DNA from: Hydrogenovibrio kuenenii DSM 12350
GTDB lineage: Bacteria; Pseudomonadota; Gammaproteobacteria; Thiomicrospirales; Thiomicrospiraceae
Direction of reading: 5' to 3'
Length of the DNA stretch: 64,000 nt
Assembly (NCBI RefSeq): GCF_000526715.1
Contig: NZ_JAGP01000001.1
Span: 1,922,001 to 1,986,000 of the forward strand
The translations under genes and the position numbers were made by a program. Positions 54,650 through 63,929 of this stretch are shown piece by piece; the first letter of the stretch is position 1; every line of letters begins with the position of its first letter. The notes below the pieces were generated by a model. The model was given only the letters and a program-made list of their open reading frames with translations. It was not told where the DNA came from and made no database searches.

Positions 54650-55882
54650 TTACTTATCACTTGTTTTGGTCATATCTGGACCTTCAGGAACCAAGATTTT
54701 TGGCCCATCATTGTTTGGCATCATATCGAAATCAAAGATCTCGGTAGGTAGCCAAAGTGTTGCACAAGCATTCGGAATATCAACGATACCACTGATATGC
54801 CCTTCAACAGGTGCTGTACCCAGAATAGACAAGGCTTGCTCACCGGTATAACCAAACTTCTTCATATACTCGATAGCATTCAAACAAGCTTGCTGATATG
54901 CCACAGTCGTATCCATATAGAACTGCTTACCAGTGTGATCCACCGAAATACCTTCGAAAATCAGGTAATCTCTATACTTAGGATCAACTTTACTTGGCTT
55001 GAAGACTGGGTTTTTAATACCGTATTTCTTCACACCGTCTTTGATAATCTGAACGCGAAGTTCGATAGAACCTGCCATCTCAATCGCACCACAGAAAGTG
55101 ATTTCCCCATCCCCTTGCGAGAAGTGAAGATCCCCAACTGACAAACCTGCGCCTTTAACGTAAACAGGGAAATAGATACGAGATCCTTTTGAAAGGTTTT
55201 TGATATCACAGTTACCACCATGCTCACGAGGCGGTACAGTTCTAGCACCCTCAGCTCCTGCTGCTTTAGCTTCTGAGCCAGTCATTTGCCCCATTAAAGC
55301 TGTTTCTTCATAAGGCAAGGTTGCCAAAGGTGGCACACGATCAGGATCCGTTGCAACCAATCCACTTTCACGCTTGTTCCACTCTGCCAACAATTCTTTT
55401 GACGGCAAACAACCAATCAAACCTGGGTGCATAATCCCTTCGAATTCAACACCAGGAATATGTCTTGATGAAGTATAAATCCCTTTAAAATCCCAAATAG
55501 ATTTACGTGCTTCTGGGAAAAACTCGGTTAACAAACCACCACCGTTTTCTCTTGCAAAAATCCCGTTAAAACCCCAAGGGTCTTCCGCAACTGGTGCAAC
55601 ATCTAAAATGTCCACTACCAATAAATCGCCAGGCTCCGCACCTTCAACACCAACAGGACCTGTTAGGTAATGCACCTTGGTCAAGTCAACATCTCTAACA
55701 TCATCGGCACAATCATTGTTACCGATCTGACCACCAGTCCAGTCAAAACACTCTAGACGAAATTCCGCACCAGGCTTAACAGTAACAGCCATCGGGATGT
55801 CTGGATGCCAACGGTTATGAGGTTTAATATCCTGCTCTTCAGGTAGTTTGGATAAATCATAACTGATTAAAGTTTCTAACAT
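54650..55882 (-). CDS. fmdA: Formamidase/acetamidase FmdA
   Basis: A 410-residue FmdA/AmdA-family hydrolase releasing ammonium from formamide or acetamide. It has FRLECFDWTGGQIGNND, the substrate-site region GFNGIFARENGGGLLTEFFPEA, RHIPGVEFEGIMHPGLIG, REHGGNCDIKNL, and FSQGDGEITFCGAIEM, all typical. Length matches Methylophilus FmdA. ATG at 55882 has GGAGG six bases upstream; the frame is open to 55978. It is unrelated in fold to AmiE, encoded two genes upstream. A sigma-54-like promoter precedes it. Confidence 0.92.
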   Translation of the reverse strand: MLETLISYDLSKLPEEQDIKPHNRWHPDIPMAVTVKPGAEFRLECFDWTGGQIGNNDCADDVRDVDLTKVHYLTGPVGVEGAEPGDLLVVDILDVAPVAEDPWGFNGIFARENGGGLLTEFFPEARKSIWDFKGIYTSSRHIPGVEFEGIMHPGLIGCLPSKELLAEWNKRESGLVATDPDRVPPLATLPYEETALMGQMTGSEAKAAGAEGARTVPPREHGGNCDIKNLSKGSRIYFPVYVKGAGLSVGDLHFSQGDGEITFCGAIEMAGSIELRVQIIKDGVKKYGIKNPVFKPSKVDPKYRDYLIFEGISVDHTGKQFYMDTTVAYQQACLNAIEYMKKFGYTGEQALSILGTAPVEGHISGIVDIPNACATLWLPTEIFDFDMMPNNDGPKILVPEGPDMTKTSDK

Positions 55883-55973
55883 TATTGCCTCCACATACAA
55901 AATTTGGTTCCAATACATCCGTCTTTGCATGTATTTTTTTGGTTTTAATTTAACAACCGACAAATTTAATAAA

Positions 55974-55989
55974 AGCAACTTATATGCCC
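55974..55989 (-). promoter_or_regulatory. Sigma-54-like promoter upstream of fmdA
   Basis: The minus strand reads GGGCATATAAGTTGCT, with GG and GC ten bases apart and TTGC at -12, against the consensus TGGCACG-N4-TTGCA. It lies about 90 bases before the fmdA ATG. A single NtrC-like half-site (TGCACC, 56076-56081) lies upstream, too little to count on. Confidence 0.5.
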
Positions 55990-56098
55990 AACAAAAAAAC
56001 CTCTTTATAAATAAGAATATTAAGAAAGCATTAATATAAATTTTAAATACGATTAACGATCTAATGATTTATTTTGGTGCAGATAAGTATAAATATGG

Positions 56099-57799
56099 TT
56101 ATTTAAGAAATGATTTGAAAACTTTGAGGTAAAAACCAACTAAAAATTCAGACAATTTACGAGGATGATCCAGCACTTCAAAGTGATTTTTTCTAAAAAT
56201 TTGCTGCAGATAATCATCCGAATCCTTATCTAACGACAGGCAAAAAACCTTACAGCCACTGGCTTCAATTTCTTTAACAGCGTAGCCAGCATCTTCAGTC
56301 AAATAGCGACCATCATAGACATCTATATCCGATGGCTTTCCATCTGTAATTAATAAAATAAGCGGGTGTGCGGCCTTTTGTCGACTAACTTCACCATAAG
56401 CATGGCGTAATGCTGCACCTAATCGGGTCGAATATTGCGCCTTAACACCATCAACAACAATACTTTTCTTATCTTCGAAAGTCTTTAGATGCTGATAATT
56501 TACCTGATGACGACCATCCGAATTAAACCCATCCACTTGGTAATCATGCCCCAGCAGATCCAATAGTTGCGTTAACACCTGACTGGATTCAAGAGTAAGC
56601 GACAGAACGCTCTGATCAGTATCAGCCAACTTTTGATTCATTGACTCTGAAAGATCGAGCAACACCAGTACAGAAAAATCGTTATGCGACTGCCTTGTAC
56701 GATGTATATAGATATTTTGCTCGGAACCTACCTGCCCTGAACGCAACTGAACCGAGTAATCCACTAAGGCATCAATATCTAGATCATTCCCTTCTTTTTG
56801 ACGCTTCATTCTCTGGTGTTCGAACTGAAATCGTGAAATAGTCTGATACAAGCGCTTTGCCAAAAAAACACCCGATGCTCCTACATCCAGCGCAGCATCA
56901 GCCGGCTCAAAATGCATTTCATGCAACTTACACCAGTCTTTCTTTAAATGACCTATTCGATAATCCCATTCCGGATAGGACAAAACATCATCAAGAATGA
57001 TTGAATCTGACGTTAATTCATCATAACCCTGCTCATTCGCTTCAATTGCAAAATCAGTACTAAGCGCGCCAATAGATTGTGTCGCTACCTGCCGACCATG
57101 CTCAACCTCTTCAAAAGAAATACCCGATGAATGCACTTCATCTACCTCTTCAGGCTCTTGATCTGATACAGAAATGGCTTGCTCTTCTTTCCACAGAAAT
57201 GAATTATCATCACGATAATCAAGCAACATAAAAGTCTGCCGCTCATTCATACTGATACGCAACTGACCTATATCATTCGCCATTGAAAGACCAATTTTTC
57301 TGGAAGTTTCAACATCTGCCAGATCGGATTCATGAAACATTTTCAGGTATTTTGGCGAAAAATCACCAACACTTTTCTGACCATGAAACGCTTGAGCCAC
57401 TTCAAATGCCAAGTCGTCAAAATGCGTTGAAAAAATATGATCTTCAGAAAGAACTTGAGAAATTATTCGTCCAATACCTGGGAAATCGGCCTTTACCAGC
57501 GCTTCGACTCGAGCATCTTCAACAACACCAATCAATACTTTTTGGCGATTGTTCAACCCCTTGGCTTCAAATGGAGTGGAATAAACCTGATGTGCTGCAA
57601 GGTGAATAGCACAGATGAGAAATTTATCGTAAGCAGCTTTAATAGAATCTGCTTCGAAAGAATTTGGTAAATAAAGAGAATGAGCTTCCAGCTTGGGAAG
57701 CCCATCTGATAACAGAAGAGAAAACTCTCTGCCAAAAACCGCTGCCAACGTTAGTTCAAGCTGCCGCTTAATGTCTTGAAAATAAACAACCTCTTTCAT
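56099..57799 (-). CDS. NorD/CbbO-like von Willebrand factor A domain protein
   Basis: A 566-residue protein. The last 200 residues form a VWA domain with the metal-binding motif LLDLSES (DxSxS) and LLITDGKPSDIDVYDGRY, closely like NorD and CbbO; the first 350 residues have helical segments without a recognised catalytic motif. NorD and CbbO work with MoxR-type AAA ATPases (NorQ, CbbQ) to activate metalloenzymes. Here it stands between amiE and fmdA with no such ATPase in the operon. A maturation or remodelling role for the amidases is a hypothesis. The ribosome site is weak. Confidence 0.8.
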   Translation of the reverse strand: MKEVVYFQDIKRQLELTLAAVFGREFSLLLSDGLPKLEAHSLYLPNSFEADSIKAAYDKFLICAIHLAAHQVYSTPFEAKGLNNRQKVLIGVVEDARVEALVKADFPGIGRIISQVLSEDHIFSTHFDDLAFEVAQAFHGQKSVGDFSPKYLKMFHESDLADVETSRKIGLSMANDIGQLRISMNERQTFMLLDYRDDNSFLWKEEQAISVSDQEPEEVDEVHSSGISFEEVEHGRQVATQSIGALSTDFAIEANEQGYDELTSDSIILDDVLSYPEWDYRIGHLKKDWCKLHEMHFEPADAALDVGASGVFLAKRLYQTISRFQFEHQRMKRQKEGNDLDIDALVDYSVQLRSGQVGSEQNIYIHRTRQSHNDFSVLVLLDLSESMNQKLADTDQSVLSLTLESSQVLTQLLDLLGHDYQVDGFNSDGRHQVNYQHLKTFEDKKSIVVDGVKAQYSTRLGAALRHAYGEVSRQKAAHPLILLITDGKPSDIDVYDGRYLTEDAGYAVKEIEASGCKVFCLSLDKDSDDYLQQIFRKNHFEVLDHPRKLSEFLVGFYLKVFKSFLK

Positions 57800-57833
57800 T
57801 TAGCGACAACTTACAACGAACGTCAACACAAGG

Positions 57834-58877
57834 TTATTGATGCCCGGTTGGCGTTTCCTCGTTTGGAATACCTTCAATCGGACACTCAGCAGTACCAACA
57901 GTACTACGTGTAATGGCTTCAACCTGCTCTTTAGCTTTCTCAGGATCATTAATCCAAGTGTTATAAAACTCGTAAGGACAGGCCGCCACACCTTGATCAC
58001 CTTCACCAGAATTAATTTTTCCTGTATAACCGCGGTGCAACAACTTGAACAAGTGGTTCTGAGATTGTGCATTTTTACGGAAATCACGAATTTGAGAAAC
58101 GGACAACTCAGCATACTGAATACCGTAATCTTCTTCGCCACACTCACCTAGAGTATGCCCATCAAAACCAACGATAGCAGAGTGACCAAAGTAAGAATAA
58201 ACACCATCAAATCCGCTCGCATTCGCGACGGCAACGTAGGTATTATTCATCCATGCCATTGCCTTAGAGACCATGATTTGCTGCTCTTTTGCCGGATACA
58301 TATACCCCTGACAACGAACAATCAACTCAGCCCCTTTCATCGCACAATCACGCCAAATCTCTGGATAGTTACCATCATCACAGATTATTAAGCTGATTTT
58401 CATGCCTTTTGGCCCTTCGGTCACATAGGTTTTATCACCAGGATACCAACCCTCGACTGGACACCAAGGCATAATCTTGCGGTATTTTTGAACAATCTCA
58501 CCCTGATCATTAATCAAAATCAATGTGTTGTAAGGCGCTTTATTTGGATGATCTTCATGCTGCTCACCCGTTAAAGAAAATACACCCCAGGTTTTTGCTT
58601 GCTTACAGGCGGCTGAAAAAATTTCAGTTTCCGCACCAGGAACCGTTGATGCTGTGTCGTACATTTCTTTGGCATCATACATAATTCCGTGAGTTGAATA
58701 TTCTGGAAAAATAACCAGATCCATCCCAGGTAAACCTTTTTTCATACCGATAAGCATATCAGCGATCTTCTTCGCGTTTTCCAGCACCTCTGCCTTAGTA
58801 TGTAAACGTGGCATCTTGTAGTTAACAACTGCAACACCAACCGTATCTTTACTTGAAGAAATATCTCCGTGTCTCAT
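57834..58877 (-). CDS. amiE: Aliphatic amidase AmiE
   Basis: A 347-residue nitrilase-fold amidase, very close to Pseudomonas AmiE, hydrolysing short aliphatic amides (acetamide, propionamide) to acid and ammonium. The Glu-Lys-Cys triad is visible: Glu in FPEYS, Lys in [10 protein letters not shown], Cys in [40 protein letters not shown] is nearly identical to relatives. It directly follows the ABC transporter genes, 22 bases from urtE. Confidence 0.96.
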   Translation of the reverse strand: MRHGDISSSKDTVGVAVVNYKMPRLHTKAEVLENAKKIADMLIGMKKGLPGMDLVIFPEYSTHGIMYDAKEMYDTASTVPGAETEIFSAACKQAKTWGVFSLTGEQHEDHPNKAPYNTLILINDQGEIVQKYRKIMPWCPVEGWYPGDKTYVTEGPKGMKISLIICDDGNYPEIWRDCAMKGAELIVRCQGYMYPAKEQQIMVSKAMAWMNNTYVAVANASGFDGVYSYFGHSAIVGFDGHTLGECGEEDYGIQYAELSVSQIRDFRKNAQSQNHLFKLLHRGYTGKINSGEGDQGVAACPYEFYNTWINDPEKAKEQVEAITRSTVGTAECPIEGIPNEETPTGHQ

Positions 58878-58899
58878 TTTTTTACACCTTCTTTAAAAT

Positions 58900-59589
58900 T
58901 TAAATCGACAAGAACTGACTTACTTGTTTCTCATCAACGTTTTCACGCAAGTCTTCATGAATAAACTTACCTTTCTCAATAACAATAATGCGATCTGCTA
59001 CTGCCATGGTAAAACTCAACACCTGCTCAGAAACGATGATAGAAATATTTCTCAGTTTCTTGATTTCATTTAGTGCGTTAGCAATATCTTTAATAATTGA
59101 AGGCTGAATACCTTCAGTCGGCTCATCCAACAGCAAAACTTTTGGATTGGTTACAAGTGCGCGCGCAATAGCAAGCTGCTGCTGCTGACCACCTGACAAG
59201 TTACCGCCTTTTCTGTGACGCATATCAAACAACACAGGAAACAAGGCATAAATATCTTCAGGAACACGCTTTGAAGGCGCTTGGGACATACCCGCTAAAA
59301 TATTATCCAAAACCGTTAGTTGTGGAAAAATCATGCGCCCTTGAGGAACATATGCAATCCCTTTATGAACACGCTCATAACTTTGCATTTTGCTGACGTC
59401 TTCACCTTCAATCGAAATCGAACCGTCACTCAATGGCAAAGCACCAATTAAGCTTTTAAACAGAGTGGTTTTACCCATTCCGTTACGTCCCATAATTGCC
59501 AAAGTCTCTTCTTGACCTAAAGTGAAATCAACACCATGTATCACTTCACTTTCTGAATAACTGACCTTTACACCCGATACATCTAACAT
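58900..59589 (-). CDS. urtE: Urea/amide ABC transporter ATPase UrtE
   Basis: A 229-residue LivF-like ATPase: Walker A GRNGMGKTT, Q-loop VPQGRMIFPQLTV, signature NLSGGQQQQLAIAR, Walker B VLLLDEPTEGIQPS, the last part typical of UrtE. Partner of UrtD on the UrtB-UrtC permease. GGAG lies before the ATG. Substrate urea or short amides, as in FmdF of Methylophilus. Confidence 0.92.
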   Translation of the reverse strand: MLDVSGVKVSYSESEVIHGVDFTLGQEETLAIMGRNGMGKTTLFKSLIGALPLSDGSISIEGEDVSKMQSYERVHKGIAYVPQGRMIFPQLTVLDNILAGMSQAPSKRVPEDIYALFPVLFDMRHRKGGNLSGGQQQQLAIARALVTNPKVLLLDEPTEGIQPSIIKDIANALNEIKKLRNISIIVSEQVLSFTMAVADRIIVIEKGKFIHEDLRENVDEKQVSQFLSI

Positions 59590-59600
59590 TTCAATTCTCC

Positions 59601-60347
59601 TTAATGCCCTAAATAGACTTCAATGACTTTAGGGTCATTTTGAACCTGTTCCATCGTGCCAAATGCCAAGATCTTGCCCTGGTGAAGCACCGTGACCTTA
59701 TGCGCAATCTTTTCAACAAAATGCATATCATGTTCAATAACCAATACAGAACGGTTTACGGTGATCTTTTTCAATAATTCAGCTGTTTGATCACGCTCTT
59801 TAACACTCATCCCAGCCACTGGTTCATCCAACATCAGCAACTCAGGATCCTGCATTAATAACATGCCGATTTCCAACCATTGCTTCTGACCATGACTCAA
59901 TAAACCCGCTTCCGTATCAAGAAAATCTTCCAATAAGATTTCCTTAGCTATTTCAGTGACCTTATCGACAACCTCTTGGCTTCTCTTGAAGACCAAGCTA
60001 CTAAAAACACCACGACCCTTTGGATAAGAAATTTCCAAATTCTCAAAAACACTCAGGTTTTCATAAATAGAAGGGTTCTGAAACTTTCGACCAACACCAC
60101 TACGTACGATCTTGTACTCAGGCATTTTGGTTAGTTCTGCATCTTTAAATTTGATACTACCTTCAGTCGCTTTCGTTCGCCCACAGATCAAATCTAGAAC
60201 CGTGGTCTTACCCGCACCGTTTGGCCCGATAATTACGTGTAACTCATTTCTGTCCAGATAGAAATTCAACCCATCAACCGCTTTAAACCCATCAAAGGAG
60301 ACAGTCAAATCTTCTATCGCTAAGACGATGTCATTACCACTACTCAT
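59601..60347 (-). CDS. urtD: Urea/amide ABC transporter ATPase UrtD
   Basis: A 248-residue LivG-like ATPase. Walker A is IGPNGAGKTTVLDLICG, the signature is LLSHGQKQWLEIGMLL, a variant (SHGQ) characteristic of UrtD, and Walker B is LLMLDEPVAGM. AGGAG precedes the ATG. Eleven bases separate it from urtE, 54 from urtC. Confidence 0.92.
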   Translation of the reverse strand: MSSGNDIVLAIEDLTVSFDGFKAVDGLNFYLDRNELHVIIGPNGAGKTTVLDLICGRTKATEGSIKFKDAELTKMPEYKIVRSGVGRKFQNPSIYENLSVFENLEISYPKGRGVFSSLVFKRSQEVVDKVTEIAKEILLEDFLDTEAGLLSHGQKQWLEIGMLLMQDPELLMLDEPVAGMSVKERDQTAELLKKITVNRSVLVIEHDMHFVEKIAHKVTVLHQGKILAFGTMEQVQNDPKVIEVYLGH

Positions 60348-60401
60348 TCTTTACTCCTATGAGCAAGGAAATTACTCCTTGCTACCGATACGTTTGATTC
60401 A

Positions 60402-61526
60402 CTAAGTTGATGACGCCACATCTTTACCCTTCTTGAATTTCGCAAAGAAGGCAAAAAGTTTCGCTTTGTGTTTGTTGTACTCTCCAGCAATACCATCTGG
60501 GAATGCCATAACCACGATGATAAATAGCGCACCCATCAGGAACAACCACATCTCTGGTGCCGTCTCTGAGAAATAAGTTTTTCCGTAAGACACCAACAAA
60601 GCACCATACACCGCACCAATCAAGGACATACGCCCTCCAACCGCCGCGAAAATTACCATTTCAATCGAAGGTACAATCCCAACAAAAGATGGCGACATAA
60701 AGCCAACCTGCAAGGTAAACATTGCACCACCAATACCGGAAATAACCGCTGACAAACAGAAGATAAATATCTTAAAGGCCGATACGTCATAACCTGAGAA
60801 ACGAACTCTATCCTCTTTATCTTTCATTGCTAGCAATAGACGACCGAACTTGGACGTCAAAACATATCTAGCCAATAAAATCACACCAATCAACAGGAAT
60901 GCATTTACGTAATAAAGAATATACTTAGCAGAATCAGTACGGATATCCCAACCATTCATGGTTCTTAAATCCGTCATTCCGTTAATACCACCGGTATACC
61001 CCTGATTCCCCACAATCAACAATGTCAGAATCAAAGCGATTGCCTGAGTAATGATTGAGAAATAAACCCCACCAACACGACGCTTAAAAATCGCCCAACC
61101 GATAAAGAAGGCCAAAATAGCTGGCACAACTAAAACAGCAATCAGTGAAAAAGTCAGACTATGGAAGGGTTCCCAGAACCACGGCAAGGCCGTCAACTGG
61201 TTCCAATCCATAAAGTCAGGAATACCTGGCGTTGACTGAATCTTGGTTGCTTCAGGCGTAGAAGCTTCAAGCTTGAGGTACATAGCCATAGCATAGCCAC
61301 CCAAACCAAAGAACACACCTTGACCCAAACTAAGGATACCGCCATAACCCCAAATCATTACCAAACTCACTGCAACAAAAGCATAAGTCAGGTACTTACC
61401 GACATTTCCTAAACGGAAGAGATCAAGCGCTAACGGAAGCACCAGCATAATCAACGCTGCTAGAAGTGCTAAATAGATAGCACCCTCTTTTCCACCTAAC
61501 AGCCTGCCATAAACAAAATCTTTCAT
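60402..61526 (-). CDS. urtC: Urea/amide ABC transporter permease UrtC
   Basis: A 374-residue LivM-type permease with about nine to ten helices and the conserved WGYGGILSLGQGVFFGLGGYAMAMYL and FRFSGY-like segment (VRFSGYDVSAFKIFIF). The C-terminus is basic and Ala/Lys-rich. Forms the channel with UrtB. AGGAG lies before the ATG; urtB ends 11 bases upstream. Confidence 0.92.
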   Translation of the reverse strand: MKDFVYGRLLGGKEGAIYLALLAALIMLVLPLALDLFRLGNVGKYLTYAFVAVSLVMIWGYGGILSLGQGVFFGLGGYAMAMYLKLEASTPEATKIQSTPGIPDFMDWNQLTALPWFWEPFHSLTFSLIAVLVVPAILAFFIGWAIFKRRVGGVYFSIITQAIALILTLLIVGNQGYTGGINGMTDLRTMNGWDIRTDSAKYILYYVNAFLLIGVILLARYVLTSKFGRLLLAMKDKEDRVRFSGYDVSAFKIFIFCLSAVISGIGGAMFTLQVGFMSPSFVGIVPSIEMVIFAAVGGRMSLIGAVYGALLVSYGKTYFSETAPEMWLFLMGALFIIVVMAFPDGIAGEYNKHKAKLFAFFAKFKKGKDVASST

Positions 61527-61537
61527 GCTTGACTCCT

Positions 61538-62455
61538 TTACTTACGAATCTTAGAAGGGAATAAACCTTCTGGTTTTGCCATAATCACACCAACAACCAT
61601 CAATAGCGTTAGCACTTTGGCAATGGTTCCACTCATAAAGAAGGACATAATTGAATCGGTCTCTGCAATCGTAAATGCGGAAACAATTGTTCCAACCAAG
61701 CTTCCTGCACCACCTAATACAACAACCATAAAGGTGTCTACGATATGCAATGATCCGGATGTAGGGCCTGTAGAAGCAATCGTTGTAAACGCCGCCCCAG
61801 CAACACCTGCAACACCACAACCAATCGCAAAAGTTAATCTATCTATTTTGGCGGTATTAATTCCAACTGCATTTGCCATCATACGGTTTTGCACTGTCGC
61901 ACGAACCTGAATACCCCAATGAGATTTATTCAAGAACATAAACACCAAAGCCGTTACTACAATCGACAACACCAATACAAACACACCGTTAATCGGAATC
62001 TGAATTAGATCAGTCAAATCAAACGACCCCATAATCCAATCTGGCATATCCGGGCTCACTTCTCGCGCCCCAAAAATGGAACGGAAAATTTGCTGCAGAA
62101 TCAAACTCAATCCCCATGTCGCTAACAGCGTATCCAAAGGACGTTTATACAAGAATCTAATAAAACTCCATTCAACTAAGTACCCGACAATAAATGCAAC
62201 CGCAAATGCCGCTAAAATAGCGAGTGGAAAGTACTCATTTAAAAAGCCGTAACTCGTGGCTATATGAGATAACAAATAGGTGGTATAAGCGCCAAGCGTC
62301 ATGAACTCACCATGCGCCATATTGATAACACCCATCTGACCAAAAATAATGGCCAATCCTAAAGCCATTAAGAGAAGCACACTGAACATGCTAATACCGG
62401 CGAAGCCCTGCATAGCTAAAATACTCAGCAACTCCGAAGATGTATACCCATCCAT
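61538..62455 (-). CDS. urtB: Urea/amide ABC transporter permease UrtB
   Basis: A 305-residue LivH-type permease with about eight helices. Typical segments are ALGLAIIFGQMGVINMAHGEFMTLGAYTTYL, VVLGGAGSLVGTIVSA and GVNT-like VGINTAKID. It lacks the long N-terminal extracytoplasmic part of some cyanobacterial UrtB, and so equals FmdE-like forms. AGGAG precedes the ATG. Separated from urtA by 121 bases holding a hairpin. Confidence 0.92.
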   Translation of the reverse strand: MDGYTSSELLSILAMQGFAGISMFSVLLLMALGLAIIFGQMGVINMAHGEFMTLGAYTTYLLSHIATSYGFLNEYFPLAILAAFAVAFIVGYLVEWSFIRFLYKRPLDTLLATWGLSLILQQIFRSIFGAREVSPDMPDWIMGSFDLTDLIQIPINGVFVLVLSIVVTALVFMFLNKSHWGIQVRATVQNRMMANAVGINTAKIDRLTFAIGCGVAGVAGAAFTTIASTGPTSGSLHIVDTFMVVVLGGAGSLVGTIVSAFTIAETDSIMSFFMSGTIAKVLTLLMVVGVIMAKPEGLFPSKIRK

Positions 62456-62485
62456 ACACCGACTCCTCTGATGTAACCTGATAAT

Positions 62486-62508
62486 CCTGCAACCAGGACG
62501 GTTGCAGG
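62486..62508 (-). promoter_or_regulatory. Intercistronic hairpin between urtA and urtB
   Basis: CCTGCAACC and GGTTGCAGG form a perfect 9-bp stem around AGGAC. No T tract follows on the minus strand, so it is not a usual terminator. It may protect the urtA message and give more binding protein than permease. Confidence 0.5.
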
Positions 62509-62576
62509 TACATTGAATTTAAACTGAATGAGAAGGGAGTCTGGCGACCCCCATCTATTAGAGAACCGTTACCGGC

Positions 62577-63818
62577 TTATTGATACCCTTTAGGGAATGG
62601 ATTTGGCTTGATAAGGTCTGATTCCCAAACCACTTTAGCCTGACCATTTGGCTGCCACTCACCAATACGCGTTTTGAAGTACATATGGTGGTTAGAATCC
62701 ACTTTTAGGTAACCGTTTGGAGAATCCTTCCAAACATGACCAATCTGTGCTGGAATAACTTTCTCGATATCAAAGCTACCTGCTTTTTCAACCGCAGCCT
62801 TCCACAACCAAGGACCAAGATATGCTGATTCAGTTACGTCACCGATAACCGCATCTTTACCATAAGCTGCTTTAAATGCTTTAACAAACTTCTTGTTGCC
62901 AGGAACGTCTAAAGACTGGAAGTATTTCATTGAAGAGTAGAAACCTTTCAAGTTTTCTCCGCCAATTCCTTTCGCTTCGTCTTCTGTTACAGAAAGTGTC
63001 AACAGTTTTTGCTTCTTAGAGTTCAAACCTGCTGCAATCATTTGCTTAAAGAATGCAACGTTACTTCCACCTACAACAGCAGAGAACACTAGATCAGGTC
63101 TTTTTAGTTTGATTTTATTAATCAAAGAACCGAACTGAGTACTACCTAGAGGATAATATTCTTCACCAACAACTTTTCCATGTAAATGTTGCTCAATATG
63201 CTTACGAGCAATTTTCATAGACGTTCTAGGCCAAATATAGTCAGAACCAACTAAGTAGAACTTTTTAGCATGCAATGTTTTGCTTGCCCAATCCAAACCA
63301 GCTAGGATTTGCTGAGTTGCTTCTTGACCTGTATAGAAAATATCATGAGACTCTTCCAACCCTTCATAGAAAGTTGGGTAGTAAAGCAAGCCCTTGTCTT
63401 TTTCAAGCACAGGCAGTACTGCTTTACGAGATGCAGACGTCCAACAACCGAAAATAGCAGGAACTTTATCACTCTCTAAAAGTTTCTTCGCTTTTTCAGC
63501 AAATGTTGGCCAATCCGACGCACCATCTTCGGTAATTACTTTAATTTGGCGTCCAAGAATACCACCAGATTCGTTGATTTGTTTAATCGCTAATTTTTCA
63601 GCCTGAACAGAACCAATCTCACTGATCGCCATTGTTCCTGTTAAAGAATGCAAAATCCCAACAGTAACTGTTTTATCATCTACCGCAAGGCCTGTTGTCA
63701 TTACTTTAGATGTTGGGTAATCACCGGCATGAGCGGCTGTCATTACACCTGTCAAAGCAATCCCACCGATTGCGGCAGTCATCGCTTTTAATAAGGTACG
63801 TCTTGTCTTTATCATCAT
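62577..63818 (-). CDS. urtA: Urea/short-chain amide substrate-binding protein UrtA
   Basis: A 413-residue periplasmic binding protein of the UrtA/FmdD family. The signal peptide has a twin-arginine motif (TRRTLLK) before a hydrophobic stretch ending AAHA, suggesting export folded by Tat. The mature part shows VTVGILHSLTGTMAISE, FGCWTSASRKAVLPV and YYPTFYEGLEESHDIFYTGQ, typical of UrtA. Linkage to amiE and fmdA favours amides over, or besides, urea; no urease or urea carboxylase gene is in the window. AGGAG before the ATG. A sigma-54-like promoter and a leader stem lie upstream. Confidence 0.92.
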   Translation of the reverse strand: MMIKTRRTLLKAMTAAIGGIALTGVMTAAHAGDYPTSKVMTTGLAVDDKTVTVGILHSLTGTMAISEIGSVQAEKLAIKQINESGGILGRQIKVITEDGASDWPTFAEKAKKLLESDKVPAIFGCWTSASRKAVLPVLEKDKGLLYYPTFYEGLEESHDIFYTGQEATQQILAGLDWASKTLHAKKFYLVGSDYIWPRTSMKIARKHIEQHLHGKVVGEEYYPLGSTQFGSLINKIKLKRPDLVFSAVVGGSNVAFFKQMIAAGLNSKKQKLLTLSVTEDEAKGIGGENLKGFYSSMKYFQSLDVPGNKKFVKAFKAAYGKDAVIGDVTESAYLGPWLWKAAVEKAGSFDIEKVIPAQIGHVWKDSPNGYLKVDSNHHMYFKTRIGEWQPNGQAKVVWESDLIKPNPFPKGYQ

Positions 63819-63833
63819 TAACTCCTAGTTTTA

Positions 63834-63852
63834 CTTGACTAAAACAGTCAAG
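63834..63852 (-). promoter_or_regulatory. Stem-loop in the urtA leader
   Basis: CTTGACT and AGTCAAG are perfect 7-bp arms around a five-base loop, 16 bases before the urtA ATG. Between the sigma-54-like promoter and the start, so it would be part of the mRNA leader. Confidence 0.4.
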
Positions 63853-63913
63853 AACTCGCTACACTCAGAAAATAAGAAACATATGCATAAACACATTTCT
63901 TTAAATCACTAAA

Positions 63914-63929
63914 AGCAACTAAAAGACCA
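63914..63929 (-). promoter_or_regulatory. Sigma-54-like promoter upstream of urtA
   Basis: The minus strand reads TGGTCTTTTAGTTGCT: TGG and TTGC with GG and GC ten bases apart, as in sigma-54 promoters. It shares AGTTGCTTTTA with the element before fmdA and lies at a like distance from its start codon (about 95 bases). The -24 half is less conserved after TGG. Confidence 0.5.
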
